From Rhodospirillaceae bacterium (GTDB lineage: Bacteria > Pseudomonadota > Alphaproteobacteria > DSM-16000 > Inquilinaceae), in assembly GCA_020638595.1 (NCBI GenBank), contig JACKIG010000038.1, positions 1 through 33,161 of the forward strand: a stretch of 33,161 nt of DNA. Reading direction: 5' to 3'. Below, piece by piece: positions 25,611 to 33,161 of this stretch (positions within the stretch are counted from its first letter, which is position 1; each line of letters opens with the position of its first letter). Both the position numbers and the translations under genes were made by a program. Below the pieces are notes generated by a model. That model searched no databases. It was not told the origin of the DNA and saw only the letters and a program-made list of their open reading frames with translations.

Positions 25611-27071
25611 TCAGAACTCCCGGCGGTAGTTCGGCGCCTCGTGGGTCACGGTGATGTCGTGCACATGGCTTTCGCGCAGGCCCGCATTGGTGATGCGCAG
25701 GAAGGTGCAGCCGGCTTGCATCTCCGCGATGGTGCGGCAGCCGGTGTAGCCCATGGCCGCCTTCAGGCCGCCGACCAGCTGGTGGATGACGCCGGCCACC
25801 GGCCCCTTGTAGGGCACTCGGCCTTCCACACCCTCGGGGACCAGCTTCAGGGTGTTCGTTACCTCCTGCTGGAAATAGCGGTCGGCCGACCCGCGGGCCA
25901 TCGCGCCGACGGACCCCATGCCGCGATAGGTCTTGTAGGACCGGCCCTGGTAGAGGATCACCTCGCCCGGCGCCTCGTCCGTGCCGGCCAAGAGCGAGCC
26001 GACCATGGCGACGTCGGCCCCGGCGGCGATCGCCTTGGCCAGGTCGCCGGAATACTTGATGCCGCCGTCGGCGATGGCCGGAATGTCCAGCCGGCGGCAG
26101 GTTTCGACCACGTCGACGATGGCGGTCAGCTGCGGCACGCCGACGCCGGCGACCATGCGCGTCGTACAGATCGACCCGGGTCCGATGCCGACCTTGACCG
26201 CGTCGGCGCCGGCGTCGATCAGCGCCTTGGCGCCGTCGGCGGTGGCCACGTTGCCGGCAACGATGCGGGTATAGTTGGTCAGCCGCCGCGCCTGGCTGAC
26301 GGTGTTGAGCACGCCTACGGAATGGCCATGCGCGGTGTCGATGACCAGCACGTCGACCCCGGCGTCGAACAGGGCGGCCGCCCGCTCCACCCCCGCGGCA
26401 CCGGTGCCGGTGGCCGCGGCGACGCGCAGCCGGCCCTTTTCGTCCTTGCAGGCCAGCGGGTGCAGGCGCGCCTTCTCGATATCCTTGACCGTGATCAGGC
26501 CGACGCAGCGATAGTCGCCGTCGACGACCAGCAGCTTTTCGATCCGGTGCTGGTGCAACAGGCGCTTGGCCTCGTCCGGCGCCACGCCGTCGCGCACCGT
26601 GACCAGCTTGTCCTTGGTCATCAGCTCGGTCACAGGCTGGTCCGGGTTCTCGGCGAAGCGGACGTCGCGGTTGGTCAGGATGCCGACCAGCTTCCCCGAC
26701 GCCTGGACCACCGGAATGCCGGAAATGCGGTGCTGCTGCATCAGGCCCAGCGCCTGGGCCAGCGTCGCTTCCGGCCCGATGGTGATCGGGTTGACCACCA
26801 TGCCGCTTTCGAAGCGCTTGACCTTGCGCACCTCGTCGGCCTGGGCCTGGATGTCGAGGTTGCGGTGGATGACGCCCAGGCCGCCGGCCTGGGCCATGGC
26901 AATGGCCAGAGCGGCTTCCGTCACCGTGTCCATGGCGGCGGACAGCAGCGGAATGCCCAGCTCGATGTCGCGGGTCAGGCGCGTGCGCGTGTCGGCAGAG
27001 CTGGGAAGCACCTCGGACCGGGCCGGCGCCAGCAGCACGTCGTCGAAGGTGAGGGCCTCGCGGAGCTGCAT
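25611..27071 (-). CDS. guaB: Inosine-5'-monophosphate dehydrogenase
   Basis: Oxidises IMP to XMP with NAD+, the committed step of GMP synthesis. The 486-aa length is standard. The catalytic cysteine is C302 (GIGPGSICTTRM), the two CBS domains lie at about 92-205, and the phosphate-binding DGGIKYSGD and flap regions follow in order. GGGAGGGA stands just before the ATG. A good promoter is present at 27102-27129, separating guaB from the rlmE operon upstream. Confidence 0.98.
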   Translation of the reverse strand: MQLREALTFDDVLLAPARSEVLPSSADTRTRLTRDIELGIPLLSAAMDTVTEAALAIAMAQAGGLGVIHRNLDIQAQADEVRKVKRFESGMVVNPITIGPEATLAQALGLMQQHRISGIPVVQASGKLVGILTNRDVRFAENPDQPVTELMTKDKLVTVRDGVAPDEAKRLLHQHRIEKLLVVDGDYRCVGLITVKDIEKARLHPLACKDEKGRLRVAAATGTGAAGVERAAALFDAGVDVLVIDTAHGHSVGVLNTVSQARRLTNYTRIVAGNVATADGAKALIDAGADAVKVGIGPGSICTTRMVAGVGVPQLTAIVDVVETCRRLDIPAIADGGIKYSGDLAKAIAAGADVAMVGSLLAGTDEAPGEVILYQGRSYKTYRGMGSVGAMARGSADRYFQQEVTNTLKLVPEGVEGRVPYKGPVAGVIHQLVGGLKAAMGYTGCRTIAEMQAGCTFLRITNAGLRESHVHDITVTHEAPNYRREF

Positions 27072-27101
27072 GGGTATCCCTCCCCCAAATCAGGTGGCGG
27101 C

Positions 27102-27129
27102 ACTATAGTGATGGGACCCGGCCTGTCGA
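27102..27129 (-). promoter_or_regulatory. Promoter of guaB
   Basis: Read on the minus strand, TCGACA (27129-27124), a 16-bp spacer and TATAGT (27107-27102) form a sigma-70-type promoter. Each box matches consensus at five of six positions, about 31 bases before the guaB ATG. Confidence 0.6.
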
Positions 27130-27205
27130 GCCGGCGGTTCGGCCTGATGCCGGAAACGACATCTCTGCCCCGGCTTCCGGCCGGTCGGCGCAATTGTCCG
27201 AAAGG

Positions 27206-27907
27206 TCAATCGTCCTGCGGCCGCCCGCGATAGCCGGTGGCCACCAGGTAGGTTTCCGCCGATTCGGCGCGGCTGGCCGCCGGCTTGGCATGGCGGACCT
27301 TGGCAAAGGCGCGCTGCAAGGGCACCAGCAGCTCCCCCGCCGCCCCGCCCTGGAACAGCTTGCAGACGAAGGCCCCGCCCGGCGCAAGCACGCCGCCGGC
27401 GAAGTCCCACGCCGCTTCGGCCAGCGCCATGATGCGCAGGTGGTCCGTCGCCGGATGGCCGGTGGCGGGTGCGGCCATGTCGCTCAGCACCACATCCGCC
27501 GCCCCGTCCAGCGCCCGGGTCAGACGCTGTGGTGCCGCTTCGTCCAGGAAGTCCAGGCACAGGATCTCGGCCCCGGCGATGGGTTCCATCGCCAGGATGT
27601 CGATGGCCACGACGCGGCCGGTCCGCCCCGTGCGCTCCACCGCCACCTGGGTCCAGCCGCCGGGCGCGGCCCCCAGGTCGACGACGCGCCGGCCCGGCCC
27701 CAGCAGGCCGAAACGTTCGTCCAGCTGGATCAGCTTGAAGGCCGCGCGGCTGCGATACCCCCGCTTGCGCGCCTCGGCGACGTAGGGGTCGTTGAGCTGG
27801 CGGGCAAGCCAGCGCGTGGAGGAGGTCGTGCGCCCCCGCGCCGAGCGTACCTTGACCGCCTGCTGGCGCCCGCCCGGCCGCCCGGTCCCCGGTGTCTTGC
27901 CGCCCAC
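27206..27907 (-). CDS. rlmE: 23S rRNA (uridine-2'-O)-methyltransferase RlmE
   Basis: FtsJ/RrmJ-type enzyme that methylates U2552 (E. coli numbering) of 23S rRNA during late 50S assembly, using S-adenosylmethionine. 233 aa. The SAM motif VVDLGAAPGGWTQVA is at about 75-89, and the K-D-K-E catalytic set is K58, D143, K183 and E218. The basic N-terminal tail with the KRGYRSRAAFKL region binds RNA. It starts 6 bases after the upstream ppx/gppA-type gene stops, so the two form an operon. Confidence 0.96.
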   Translation of the reverse strand: MGGKTPGTGRPGGRQQAVKVRSARGRTTSSTRWLARQLNDPYVAEARKRGYRSRAAFKLIQLDERFGLLGPGRRVVDLGAAPGGWTQVAVERTGRTGRVVAIDILAMEPIAGAEILCLDFLDEAAPQRLTRALDGAADVVLSDMAAPATGHPATDHLRIMALAEAAWDFAGGVLAPGGAFVCKLFQGGAAGELLVPLQRAFAKVRHAKPAASRAESAETYLVATGYRGRPQDD

Positions 27908-27913
27908 GGCCGC

Positions 27914-29005
27914 TCAGACGGACGCCGGCGGATGGACGGCCTGCCGCGGCCCCAGCGGCCGGCCGCGGCGGCCGGCGATGAGGTCGAGCAGGATACCCTC
28001 GCGCACGCCGCGGTCGCCGATGCGCAGGCGCCCCACCGGCCATTGCCGGCAGATCGCCTCCAGCACCGCGCAGCCGCCGACCACCAGGTCCGCGCGGTCG
28101 CGGCCGATGCAGGGATGGGCCGCGCGGCCGTCGAAATCGAGCTCGCACAGCTCGCGGCTGATCCGTGCCACTTCGCAGAAATCCAGAAAGCTGCCGTCGA
28201 CCAGCGAACGGTCGTAGCGCTTGAGGCCCTGGAAGATGCCGGCCAGCGTTGTGACGGTGCCGGAGGAACCGATCATCTGCACCCGCCCCTGGGCGATCAT
28301 CTGGCCGATGCCGTGGCGACGGTCGAAATTCTCCAGGCTCTGACGCGTCTCGGCGACGATCGCCTCATAGGCTTCGGCCGGCACCCGGTCGCCGCCATGG
28401 CGTTCCGCCAGCAGCACCACGCCCAGCGGCAGGCTGACGGCGTCGATGACCGAAGGCCGCGCGCGGCGGTCGCCGTCGACGCGCAGCCAGATCAGCTCCG
28501 TCGACCCGCCGCCGATGTCGAACATCAGCGCCCGGGGCAGGCCGGGGTCCAGCAGCTCCGCACAGCCCTTCAGCGCCAGGCGCGCCTCCTCCCCGGGGGA
28601 GATCACCTCCAGCGCGATGCCGGTGACATCCGTCACCCGGTCCTTGAAGGCCTTGAAGTTGCCCGCCCGCCGGCATGCCTCCGTCGCCACGGCACGATGG
28701 CGGCCGACACCGCGGCGGCGCATCTTGGCCGCGCACACCGACAGCGCCTCCAGGCAGCGCTCGATCGCGGCGGGCGACAACAGGCCGGTATGGCCCACCC
28801 CTTCGCCCAGGCGGACGATGCGGCTGAAGGCGTCGATCACATGGAAGCCGCCGCCATTGGGCCGCGCCACCAGAAGACGGCAATTGTTGCTGCCCAGGTC
28901 GATGGCGGCGACCGGCCTCTGCCGTTCGTCACCACCCGGTCGGCGCCCCGTCGCCGGGCGGCGAGCCGAAGAGTCCAGAGGGTCCGCCTGCATCGTCCTG
29001 CCCAT
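27914..29005 (-). CDS. Ppx/GppA family exopolyphosphatase or pppGpp phosphatase
   Basis: A 363-aa member of the ASKHA phosphatase family that hydrolyses polyphosphate or pppGpp; the two activities cannot be told apart from sequence alone. Motifs are AIDLGSNNCRLLVA (about 34-47), ATEACRRAGN with the likely catalytic glutamate (near 129), the phosphate loop FDIGGGSTEL (about 166-175) and GSSGTVTTLAG (about 246-256). It is the short single-domain form, without the C-terminal HD-like domain of E. coli Ppx. Starts at 29005 or 28993 are both possible. It leads the operon with rlmE. Confidence 0.92.
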   Translation of the reverse strand: MGRTMQADPLDSSARRPATGRRPGGDERQRPVAAIDLGSNNCRLLVARPNGGGFHVIDAFSRIVRLGEGVGHTGLLSPAAIERCLEALSVCAAKMRRRGVGRHRAVATEACRRAGNFKAFKDRVTDVTGIALEVISPGEEARLALKGCAELLDPGLPRALMFDIGGGSTELIWLRVDGDRRARPSVIDAVSLPLGVVLLAERHGGDRVPAEAYEAIVAETRQSLENFDRRHGIGQMIAQGRVQMIGSSGTVTTLAGIFQGLKRYDRSLVDGSFLDFCEVARISRELCELDFDGRAAHPCIGRDRADLVVGGCAVLEAICRQWPVGRLRIGDRGVREGILLDLIAGRRGRPLGPRQAVHPPASV

Positions 29006-29203
29006 GCCGGGCCGCGGCTGAAACCCGCGGCCATCTGTGTTAGAGTCATGCTAGCGCACGACGTCGCGCCGTCGCCAGCCCCACCCGAACAGCCGGGTTA
29101 CACGCCCCCGCAGCGCGGCCCCCAGCCGCCCCGGCCAGCAAACACGGCAGTTTTTCGACAAATGCCCTGGCGCGCTGTGCCGGCCATCACATGGACCCAC
29201 ACG

Positions 29204-29227
29204 GGCGATCACGGGATCGTGATCGCC
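29204..29227. repeat. Perfect 10-bp inverted repeat upstream of tRNA-Gln
   Basis: GGCGATCACG (29204-29213) and CGTGATCGCC (29218-29227) are separated by 4 bases. The repeat ends 20 bases before the probable -35 box of the tRNA promoter. There is no T-run on either side, so it suits a dyad operator or a weak bidirectional terminator. Confidence 0.6.
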
Positions 29228-29247
29228 ATCGGACGATCCGCCGGGGG

Positions 29248-29276
29248 TTAACAGCCGCCGAGCGCTGTGCTAGGTA
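29248..29276 (+). promoter_or_regulatory. Probable promoter of tRNA-Gln
   Basis: TTAACA (29248-29253), a 17-bp spacer and TAGGTA (29271-29276) preceded by TGTGC. The -35 box matches consensus at five of six positions, while the -10 is weak but at a fitting distance (17 bases) from the tRNA 5' end. Confidence 0.45.
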
Positions 29277-29293
29277 GGGGAATCGCCGCCGCT

Positions 29294-29367
29294 TGGGGGA
29301 TCGTCTAGCGGTAGGACATCGGACTCTGACTCCGAGAGCCCTGGTTCGAATCCAGGTCCCCCAGCCA
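29294..29367 (+). tRNA. tRNA-Gln (anticodon CTG)
   Basis: The cloverleaf closes fully. The acceptor stem is TGGGGGA/TCCCCCA (with the U1-A72 pair typical of tRNA-Gln), the D loop contains AGCGGTAGGA, the anticodon stem is TCGGA/TCCGA around the loop CTCTGAC, and the T arm is CTGG-TTCGAAT-CCAG. The discriminator base is G at 29364 and CCA is encoded (29365-29367). Anticodon CUG reads the glutamine codon CAG, the favoured one in this GC-rich genome. Confidence 0.97.
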
Positions 29368-29410
29368 CAGGCGCTTTCCCCGGACTGCCCTTCCCCACGC
29401 CGGCTGCCGC

Positions 29411-30412
29411 CTAGTCGCCCATGGCCAGCGACGTGCCGGGGATGTAGGTGCGCTTCAGTGGCAGCAGCATCTTGTAGCGGGGGTCGAAGCGGTCGTAATG
29501 GGCATAGATCAGCTCGATCAGGTCGTTGCCGTCGATGAAGCGCAGGTTGGGCTTTGACCGCTCGAAGGTTCTCGCCTCGGCACTGTAGCCGCCGAGGGTG
29601 ACGAACAGGCCGTGCTCGCCATGCTCGATGGCACCGTGAAGCTGCTGCGCCGTCGGCCGCCCGATCTGGTCCAGCGTCTGCTTGCACTGCACCTTGATGA
29701 TCGGCGGTTCGAACCCGAGTTCATCCTTGTGGGCAATGACGTCGATCCCCCCGTCCGATGATCGCTGGGTGACGCGCGCGTAGTAGCCCATGCAGGTCAG
29801 CAGGTGGGCGACGAACTGCTCGAACTCATGCGGCTTCAGCTTCGATTTCAGCCGCTTGATGATGAAGTCCTCGGTACTCTCCTCCACCTGCAACGAGACC
29901 TCGTCAGCCATGGTATCATCGACGTCCTCGGCCCCTGTGCCCTTGCCCTCCAGGGCCGCGCGGAATTCCTCGGCGTGGGTCGTGATCTGAAACAGGGTCA
30001 TGGCGGAGCCGATCTCATGCAGCGCGGACTGCGAGAATTCCGCCCGAGGCAGATGGCGCACCCACCGCACCTTGCGCCGGTTGGGACAGATCGCGTTCAG
30101 GTCCGGCGCATACTCATAGCCGCCGTCAACGAGACCGATGTTGACGGTGCGGTCGGGCTTCGACGGATAGACGACGATATCGCTGACGGCGATCTCCCAC
30201 ACGAAGCGGTAGAGGACACCGGCCTGCACCGGTACCGCGCCGGGCTTGGCGTCGGCATAGGCGGAGATCAGACGGGCCTTCAGGGAGTCACGGTCTTTCG
30301 GGATCCTCGACAGGTCGCCCAGCTGCGGCCAGCCGATGACGACATATCCGCCCTGGATCGGGGCCATGCCGTGGCTTCGATCCATGTGCAGGCCCCACAT
30401 CGCTTGTGTCAT
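29411..30412 (-). CDS. Mrr-type restriction endonuclease with EVE/PUA-like N-terminal domain
   Basis: 333 aa from the ATG at 30412, which has AAGGGG 8 bases ahead; an in-frame ATG at 30496 gives an unlikely extension. The C-terminal half is an Mrr catalytic domain: HEFEQFVAHLL (about 195-205), D224 in DGGIDVIAHKD, and Q242-C-K244 in KVQCKQ, the D-QxK nuclease core. The N-terminal half (about 1-145), with IGWPQLGDLS, GVLYRF, SDIVVYPSKPDRTVNIG and RRKVRWV, resembles an EVE/PUA-like domain of the kind that recognises modified bases. It may thus cut modified foreign DNA (type IV-like defence). This domain call is inference. It is a single gene next to a tRNA. Confidence 0.85.
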   Translation of the reverse strand: MTQAMWGLHMDRSHGMAPIQGGYVVIGWPQLGDLSRIPKDRDSLKARLISAYADAKPGAVPVQAGVLYRFVWEIAVSDIVVYPSKPDRTVNIGLVDGGYEYAPDLNAICPNRRKVRWVRHLPRAEFSQSALHEIGSAMTLFQITTHAEEFRAALEGKGTGAEDVDDTMADEVSLQVEESTEDFIIKRLKSKLKPHEFEQFVAHLLTCMGYYARVTQRSSDGGIDVIAHKDELGFEPPIIKVQCKQTLDQIGRPTAQQLHGAIEHGEHGLFVTLGGYSAEARTFERSKPNLRFIDGNDLIELIYAHYDRFDPRYKMLLPLKRTYIPGTSLAMGD

Positions 30413-30556
30413 CCCTGGGTCCCCTTCTGCCCGAAGCGAATTCGCACCAGCCGGGTACGGACTGCCGATTGACGCCTGCCCTGCCGCCAACGCCACGGCC
30501 CGGGCGTCCGAGGCTTGGCGGGAGGGTCGCCGGCATCGCCCCAGCGACGAACGCCG

Positions 30557-32320
30557 TCAAGCGGCGGCCGGGTGCACCGCCCCGGCCGGGTGCGCGTTGC
30601 GGGCAAGCCAGGCGCGCAGGTCCGCATCGGGCAGCGGCGGGGTGAAGTGGAAGCCCTGCAGGTAGTCGCATCCGATGCCCTTGAGTTTGTCGGCGATCAC
30701 CGCCGATTCCACGCCTTCCGCCACGGTCTTCAGGCCCATGCTGTGGGCCAGGGCGACGGAGCCGCGGACGATGCAGTCGTCGTCGGCATCCTCAACGACA
30801 TGGCGCACGAAGGACTGGTCGATCTTCAGCCTGTCGGCCGGCAGGCGCCTCAGGCGTTCCAGCGACGAATAGCCGGTCCCGAAATCGTCGATGGAGATAT
30901 GGATGCCGATATCCGCCAGCACCGTCAACGCGGCCATGCTGTCTTCGGTGTTGCTCATGGAGGCGGTCTCGGTGATCTCCAGCTCCAGCTTCCCCGGCGC
31001 AAGGTGGTGGCGGTCCAGGGTGTCGCGCACGAAGTCCGGGAAATCGGCCGCCCGGACATCGCGGGACGACACGTTGACGGCCACAGCCACATCCAGCCCG
31101 TCGCGCGCCCAGTCGGCACATTGGCGCACCGCATTGGTCAGCACCCAGTGGGTCAGCGGCCGGATCATCGAGGTCCGCTCCACCACCGGGATGAAGTGCG
31201 CCGGGGGGATCGGCCCCATCACCGCATGGGTCCAGCGGACCAGCGCCTCGACCGTCACGCACCGCCCCGTCGCACTGTCGATGATCGGATGGAAGGCCAG
31301 CGACAACCCGCTGCCGCTGGCCAGCGCCTTGTGCAGCTCGCTCAGGATCCTGATGGCGTTGGGTTCGTAGCCGTCGGTGGTCTCTTCGTATTTGACGACC
31401 GGGTTGTCCTGCTGCTGGGCCAGGCGCAGCGCCGCGGCAGCGTGGTGGGACACCGCCCACACATCCCGGCTGCCGGGCGGCAGCGAGGCGACGCCGCAAT
31501 AGCAGTCGATGGCCATGGACGTCCCGGCGACGTAGAACCGGTTGGCGTTGACGTCGACCAGCCGCTGCGCCAGGGCGACCGCCTCCCCCTCCTCGGTGGA
31601 CCGCAGGAATGTCGCGAACAGGCCACCCCTGACCTGGTAGATCACCGCCTGCGGCGGCGCCGCCTTGCACAGGGCATAGGCGAGCTCCGTGACCAGCAGA
31701 TACGCCTCCTCCGGACCGGCCCATTGCAGCACCAGCTCATAGGTCGGGCAATCGACATAGAGGCAGGACAGCCGACCGTGGCGGTCGCCGTCCTCGACCT
31801 CGCGGCGAAGCGCCTTGGAGAAGGCCAATCCGTTGGCAAGCCCGGTATTCGGGTCGAACTCGCGCAGCCGGACCGTCCGTTCGTACAGCATCGAGGCGAC
31901 ATCAGCCAGGATGCCGATCATGACGCCGATCCAGACGTAGAAGATGGTCCTGGCGATCCACACGGCCGTGTCCTGCGGCAAGCCCACGCTTGCGTCCCAC
32001 GAACCGGACGGCCCCAGCAGAAGGCCCATCAGCAGGCCCGCAGCCGCGCCGCCGGGATAGCCGAAGGCGATACCCGCCACGAACACCGGCACATAGACGA
32101 CATGCGGGAGGGCCCACTGGGTCGGCCCGACCGCATAGGCCGTCCAGAACGCGACGCCGATCAGCATCAGCACCGCTGCGGACAACGCCGCTGCGGACCA
32201 GATATTGCGCCCCCAAACCGGAATCGAAGTCTGGCGCCTGAAGACTGTGTGCAGCAGTTGCCACACGACCCCGAGGGTCGGGCGGACGATGGGAACTAAA
32301 GTATTTACACTCTGCCTCAT
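30557..32320 (-). CDS. Membrane-bound EAL phosphodiesterase with degenerate GGDEF domain
   Basis: 587 aa. Membrane helices lie at about 41-64, 74-103 and 119-145, forming a small sensor-like module. A GGDEF-like domain (about 152-305) follows, in which the active motif is replaced by R-G-G-L-F (231-235), so cyclase activity is unlikely. The EAL domain (about 330-572) keeps all residues needed to hydrolyse cyclic di-GMP: E358-A-L, N416, E448, D478-D479 (DDFGTGYSS), K499 and E535. It should lower c-di-GMP, possibly under control of the degenerate domain. TTGGAGACT precedes the ATG at 32320. It is transcribed away from the nfeD-type gene. Confidence 0.93.
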   Translation of the reverse strand: MRQSVNTLVPIVRPTLGVVWQLLHTVFRRQTSIPVWGRNIWSAAALSAAVLMLIGVAFWTAYAVGPTQWALPHVVYVPVFVAGIAFGYPGGAAAGLLMGLLLGPSGSWDASVGLPQDTAVWIARTIFYVWIGVMIGILADVASMLYERTVRLREFDPNTGLANGLAFSKALRREVEDGDRHGRLSCLYVDCPTYELVLQWAGPEEAYLLVTELAYALCKAAPPQAVIYQVRGGLFATFLRSTEEGEAVALAQRLVDVNANRFYVAGTSMAIDCYCGVASLPPGSRDVWAVSHHAAAALRLAQQQDNPVVKYEETTDGYEPNAIRILSELHKALASGSGLSLAFHPIIDSATGRCVTVEALVRWTHAVMGPIPPAHFIPVVERTSMIRPLTHWVLTNAVRQCADWARDGLDVAVAVNVSSRDVRAADFPDFVRDTLDRHHLAPGKLELEITETASMSNTEDSMAALTVLADIGIHISIDDFGTGYSSLERLRRLPADRLKIDQSFVRHVVEDADDDCIVRGSVALAHSMGLKTVAEGVESAVIADKLKGIGCDYLQGFHFTPPLPDADLRAWLARNAHPAGAVHPAAA

Positions 32321-32389
32321 CTTCAGTCTCCAAGACCATAAACCCGCAGGAGAGCGAATGATGTCGAGAATTAAACAAACAGCATGTGT

Positions 32390-32418
32390 ATTTATGAGAC
32401 ACCCTTTATGATTGACAA
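32390..32418 (-). promoter_or_regulatory. Possible promoter of the EAL gene
   Basis: On the minus strand, TTGTCA (32418-32413), a 17-bp spacer and ATAAAT (32395-32390), in an AT-rich stretch about 70 bases before the ATG. The -35 is good and the -10 is poor. Confidence 0.35.
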
Positions 32419-32580
32419 TCCGTTAACGGTGGAAGAACGAACCGGCCCCCCGGTGGCGCCGGCCGCCGCGGCGACGCGGGGCGCCGCCCCGTCGACGCAT
32501 GGACGGTTGGACCCGCGGCCGCCCATATACTGACTCGACGGGCCTCCCCATGGGCCGGCCGACGGCCGGCGGAGAGGGCG

Positions 32581-33161
32581 ATGGGCATGCGTCCTGACGG
32601 TGTTCTGGGTCTGCTGATGCTGCTGGCGGTGCTGGCGGCCCCGACCGCGGTGCTGGCGCAGGACGACACTGACCCGGCCGCCACGGGCACGGCCGTGCTG
32701 CTGGACGTCACCGGGGCCATCGGGCCGGCGACCAGCGACTATGTCGGGCGCGGGCTCGGCAGCGCGGCCGAAGCGGGTGCGCGGCTGGTGATCCTGCGGC
32801 TGGATACGCCGGGTGGCCTCGACACCTCGATGCGCGCGATCATCGCGGACATTCTGGCCGCGCCGATGCCGGTGGTCGGTTTCGTCGCCCCCAGCGGTGC
32901 CCGCGCGGCCAGCGCCGGCACCTATATCCTCTATGCCTGCCACATCGCGGCGATGGCCCCCGGCACCAACCTGGGCGCCGCCACGCCGGTGCAGATCGGC
33001 GGGTCGCCCCTGACGGCGCCGGGGGACGACGAACCGGGCGACCGGGCCGCACGCGAGGACGAGGCCGGCGACGATACCCCGTCGCGTACCGGCCGGCCGA
33101 CGCTGGAAGACAAGGCCATCAACGACGCCGTCGCCTATATCCGCAGCCTCGCCCAGCTGCG
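32581..33161 (+). CDS. NfeD/ClpP-class membrane serine protease, N-terminal part
   Basis: The gene starts at ATG 32581 after GGAGAGGG and runs off the right edge, so 193 residues are seen. A signal sequence (about 1-24, ending AVLAQ) precedes a ClpP-like protease domain of the NfeD1b family: VILRLDTPGGLDTSMRAI (about 64-81), then FVAPSGARAASAGTYILYAC with the probable catalytic serine, and MAPGTNLGAATPV. An acidic low-complexity insertion (about 143-172) follows before LEDKAINDAVAYIRS. Homologues cleave membrane partners such as stomatin-like proteins, whose gene usually lies next to nfeD; that side is beyond the window. Confidence 0.92.
   Translation, partial: MGMRPDGVLGLLMLLAVLAAPTAVLAQDDTDPAATGTAVLLDVTGAIGPATSDYVGRGLGSAAEAGARLVILRLDTPGGLDTSMRAIIADILAAPMPVVGFVAPSGARAASAGTYILYACHIAAMAPGTNLGAATPVQIGGSPLTAPGDDEPGDRAAREDEAGDDTPSRTGRPTLEDKAINDAVAYIRSLAQL

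Noticed and set aside
25578..29251. Two long plus-strand frames opposite guaB, rlmE and the ppx/gppA-type gene
   Set aside because: All three minus-strand genes carry full catalytic motifs. The plus frames show no motif and no ribosome sites.
29294..29367. tRNA-Gln as attachment site of an integrated element carrying the Mrr gene
   Set aside because: No second copy of the tRNA 3' end was found in the window and there is no integrase nearby. A GGTTCGAACC-like string at about 29709 is too short to count.
30515..32299. 594-codon plus-strand frame opposite the EAL gene
   Set aside because: The EAL gene on the minus strand is complete, with all active-site residues. The plus frame is a shadow.

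Overview
The window is about 33 kb of GC-rich DNA from an alphaproteobacterium, most likely a Rhodospirillales-type organism. This rests on the gene order of the aa3 cytochrome oxidase cluster (ctaC-ctaD-ctaB-small ORF-ctaG-ctaE-DUF983-SURF1), the overall base composition and the tRNA-Gln(CUG). The species cannot be named from the sequence alone.

Layout. 1-253: 3' end of a LysE-type exporter. 522-7008: complete aa3 oxidase operon with heme O synthase, copper chaperone and SURF1 assembly factors, plus a 41-codon membrane protein between ctaB and ctaG. A family M32 carboxypeptidase (7014-8522) follows with almost no gap. 8568-13738: a Fur-type box and promoter, then the conserved four-gene iron-linked set imelysin / di-heme oxidoreductase / second imelysin / DUF1513 propeller (COG3487-3490). 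13851-18853: metabolic genes, namely two VOC proteins, a zinc alcohol dehydrogenase, a class I cytochrome c, and a Tat-exported small subunit with its GMC flavoprotein, ending at a strong terminator (18877-18912).

18905-24781 is an accessory island. It holds a serine recombinase broken by a frameshift with a perfect dyad upstream, an AT-rich patch with two unrecognised small membrane-protein genes, and a complete four-ORF IS66-family element (20839-23706). The element has 22-bp inverted repeats and an exact 8-bp target duplication, and it sits inside a minus-strand XRE antitoxin-type gene. Removing the element and one duplicate restores a 94-residue reading frame exactly. Beside it lie a MarR-like (HVO_A0114/TumA-type) regulator with no visible toxin partner and two inverted 38-bp REP-like repeats.

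24782-29005 (minus strand) is housekeeping: ppx/gppA then rlmE, guaB with its own promoter, and a phytanoyl-CoA dioxygenase-like gene. tRNA-Gln(CUG) is at 29294-29367. After it come an Mrr-type restriction endonuclease with an EVE/PUA-like N-terminal half, a membrane EAL phosphodiesterase with a degenerate GGDEF domain, and the start of an NfeD/ClpP-class membrane protease that runs off the right edge.

The least ordinary parts are the accessory island, the possible Fe-S cysteine motif in the GMC subunit, and the two-domain Mrr protein. I did not find a clearly new multi-gene system.
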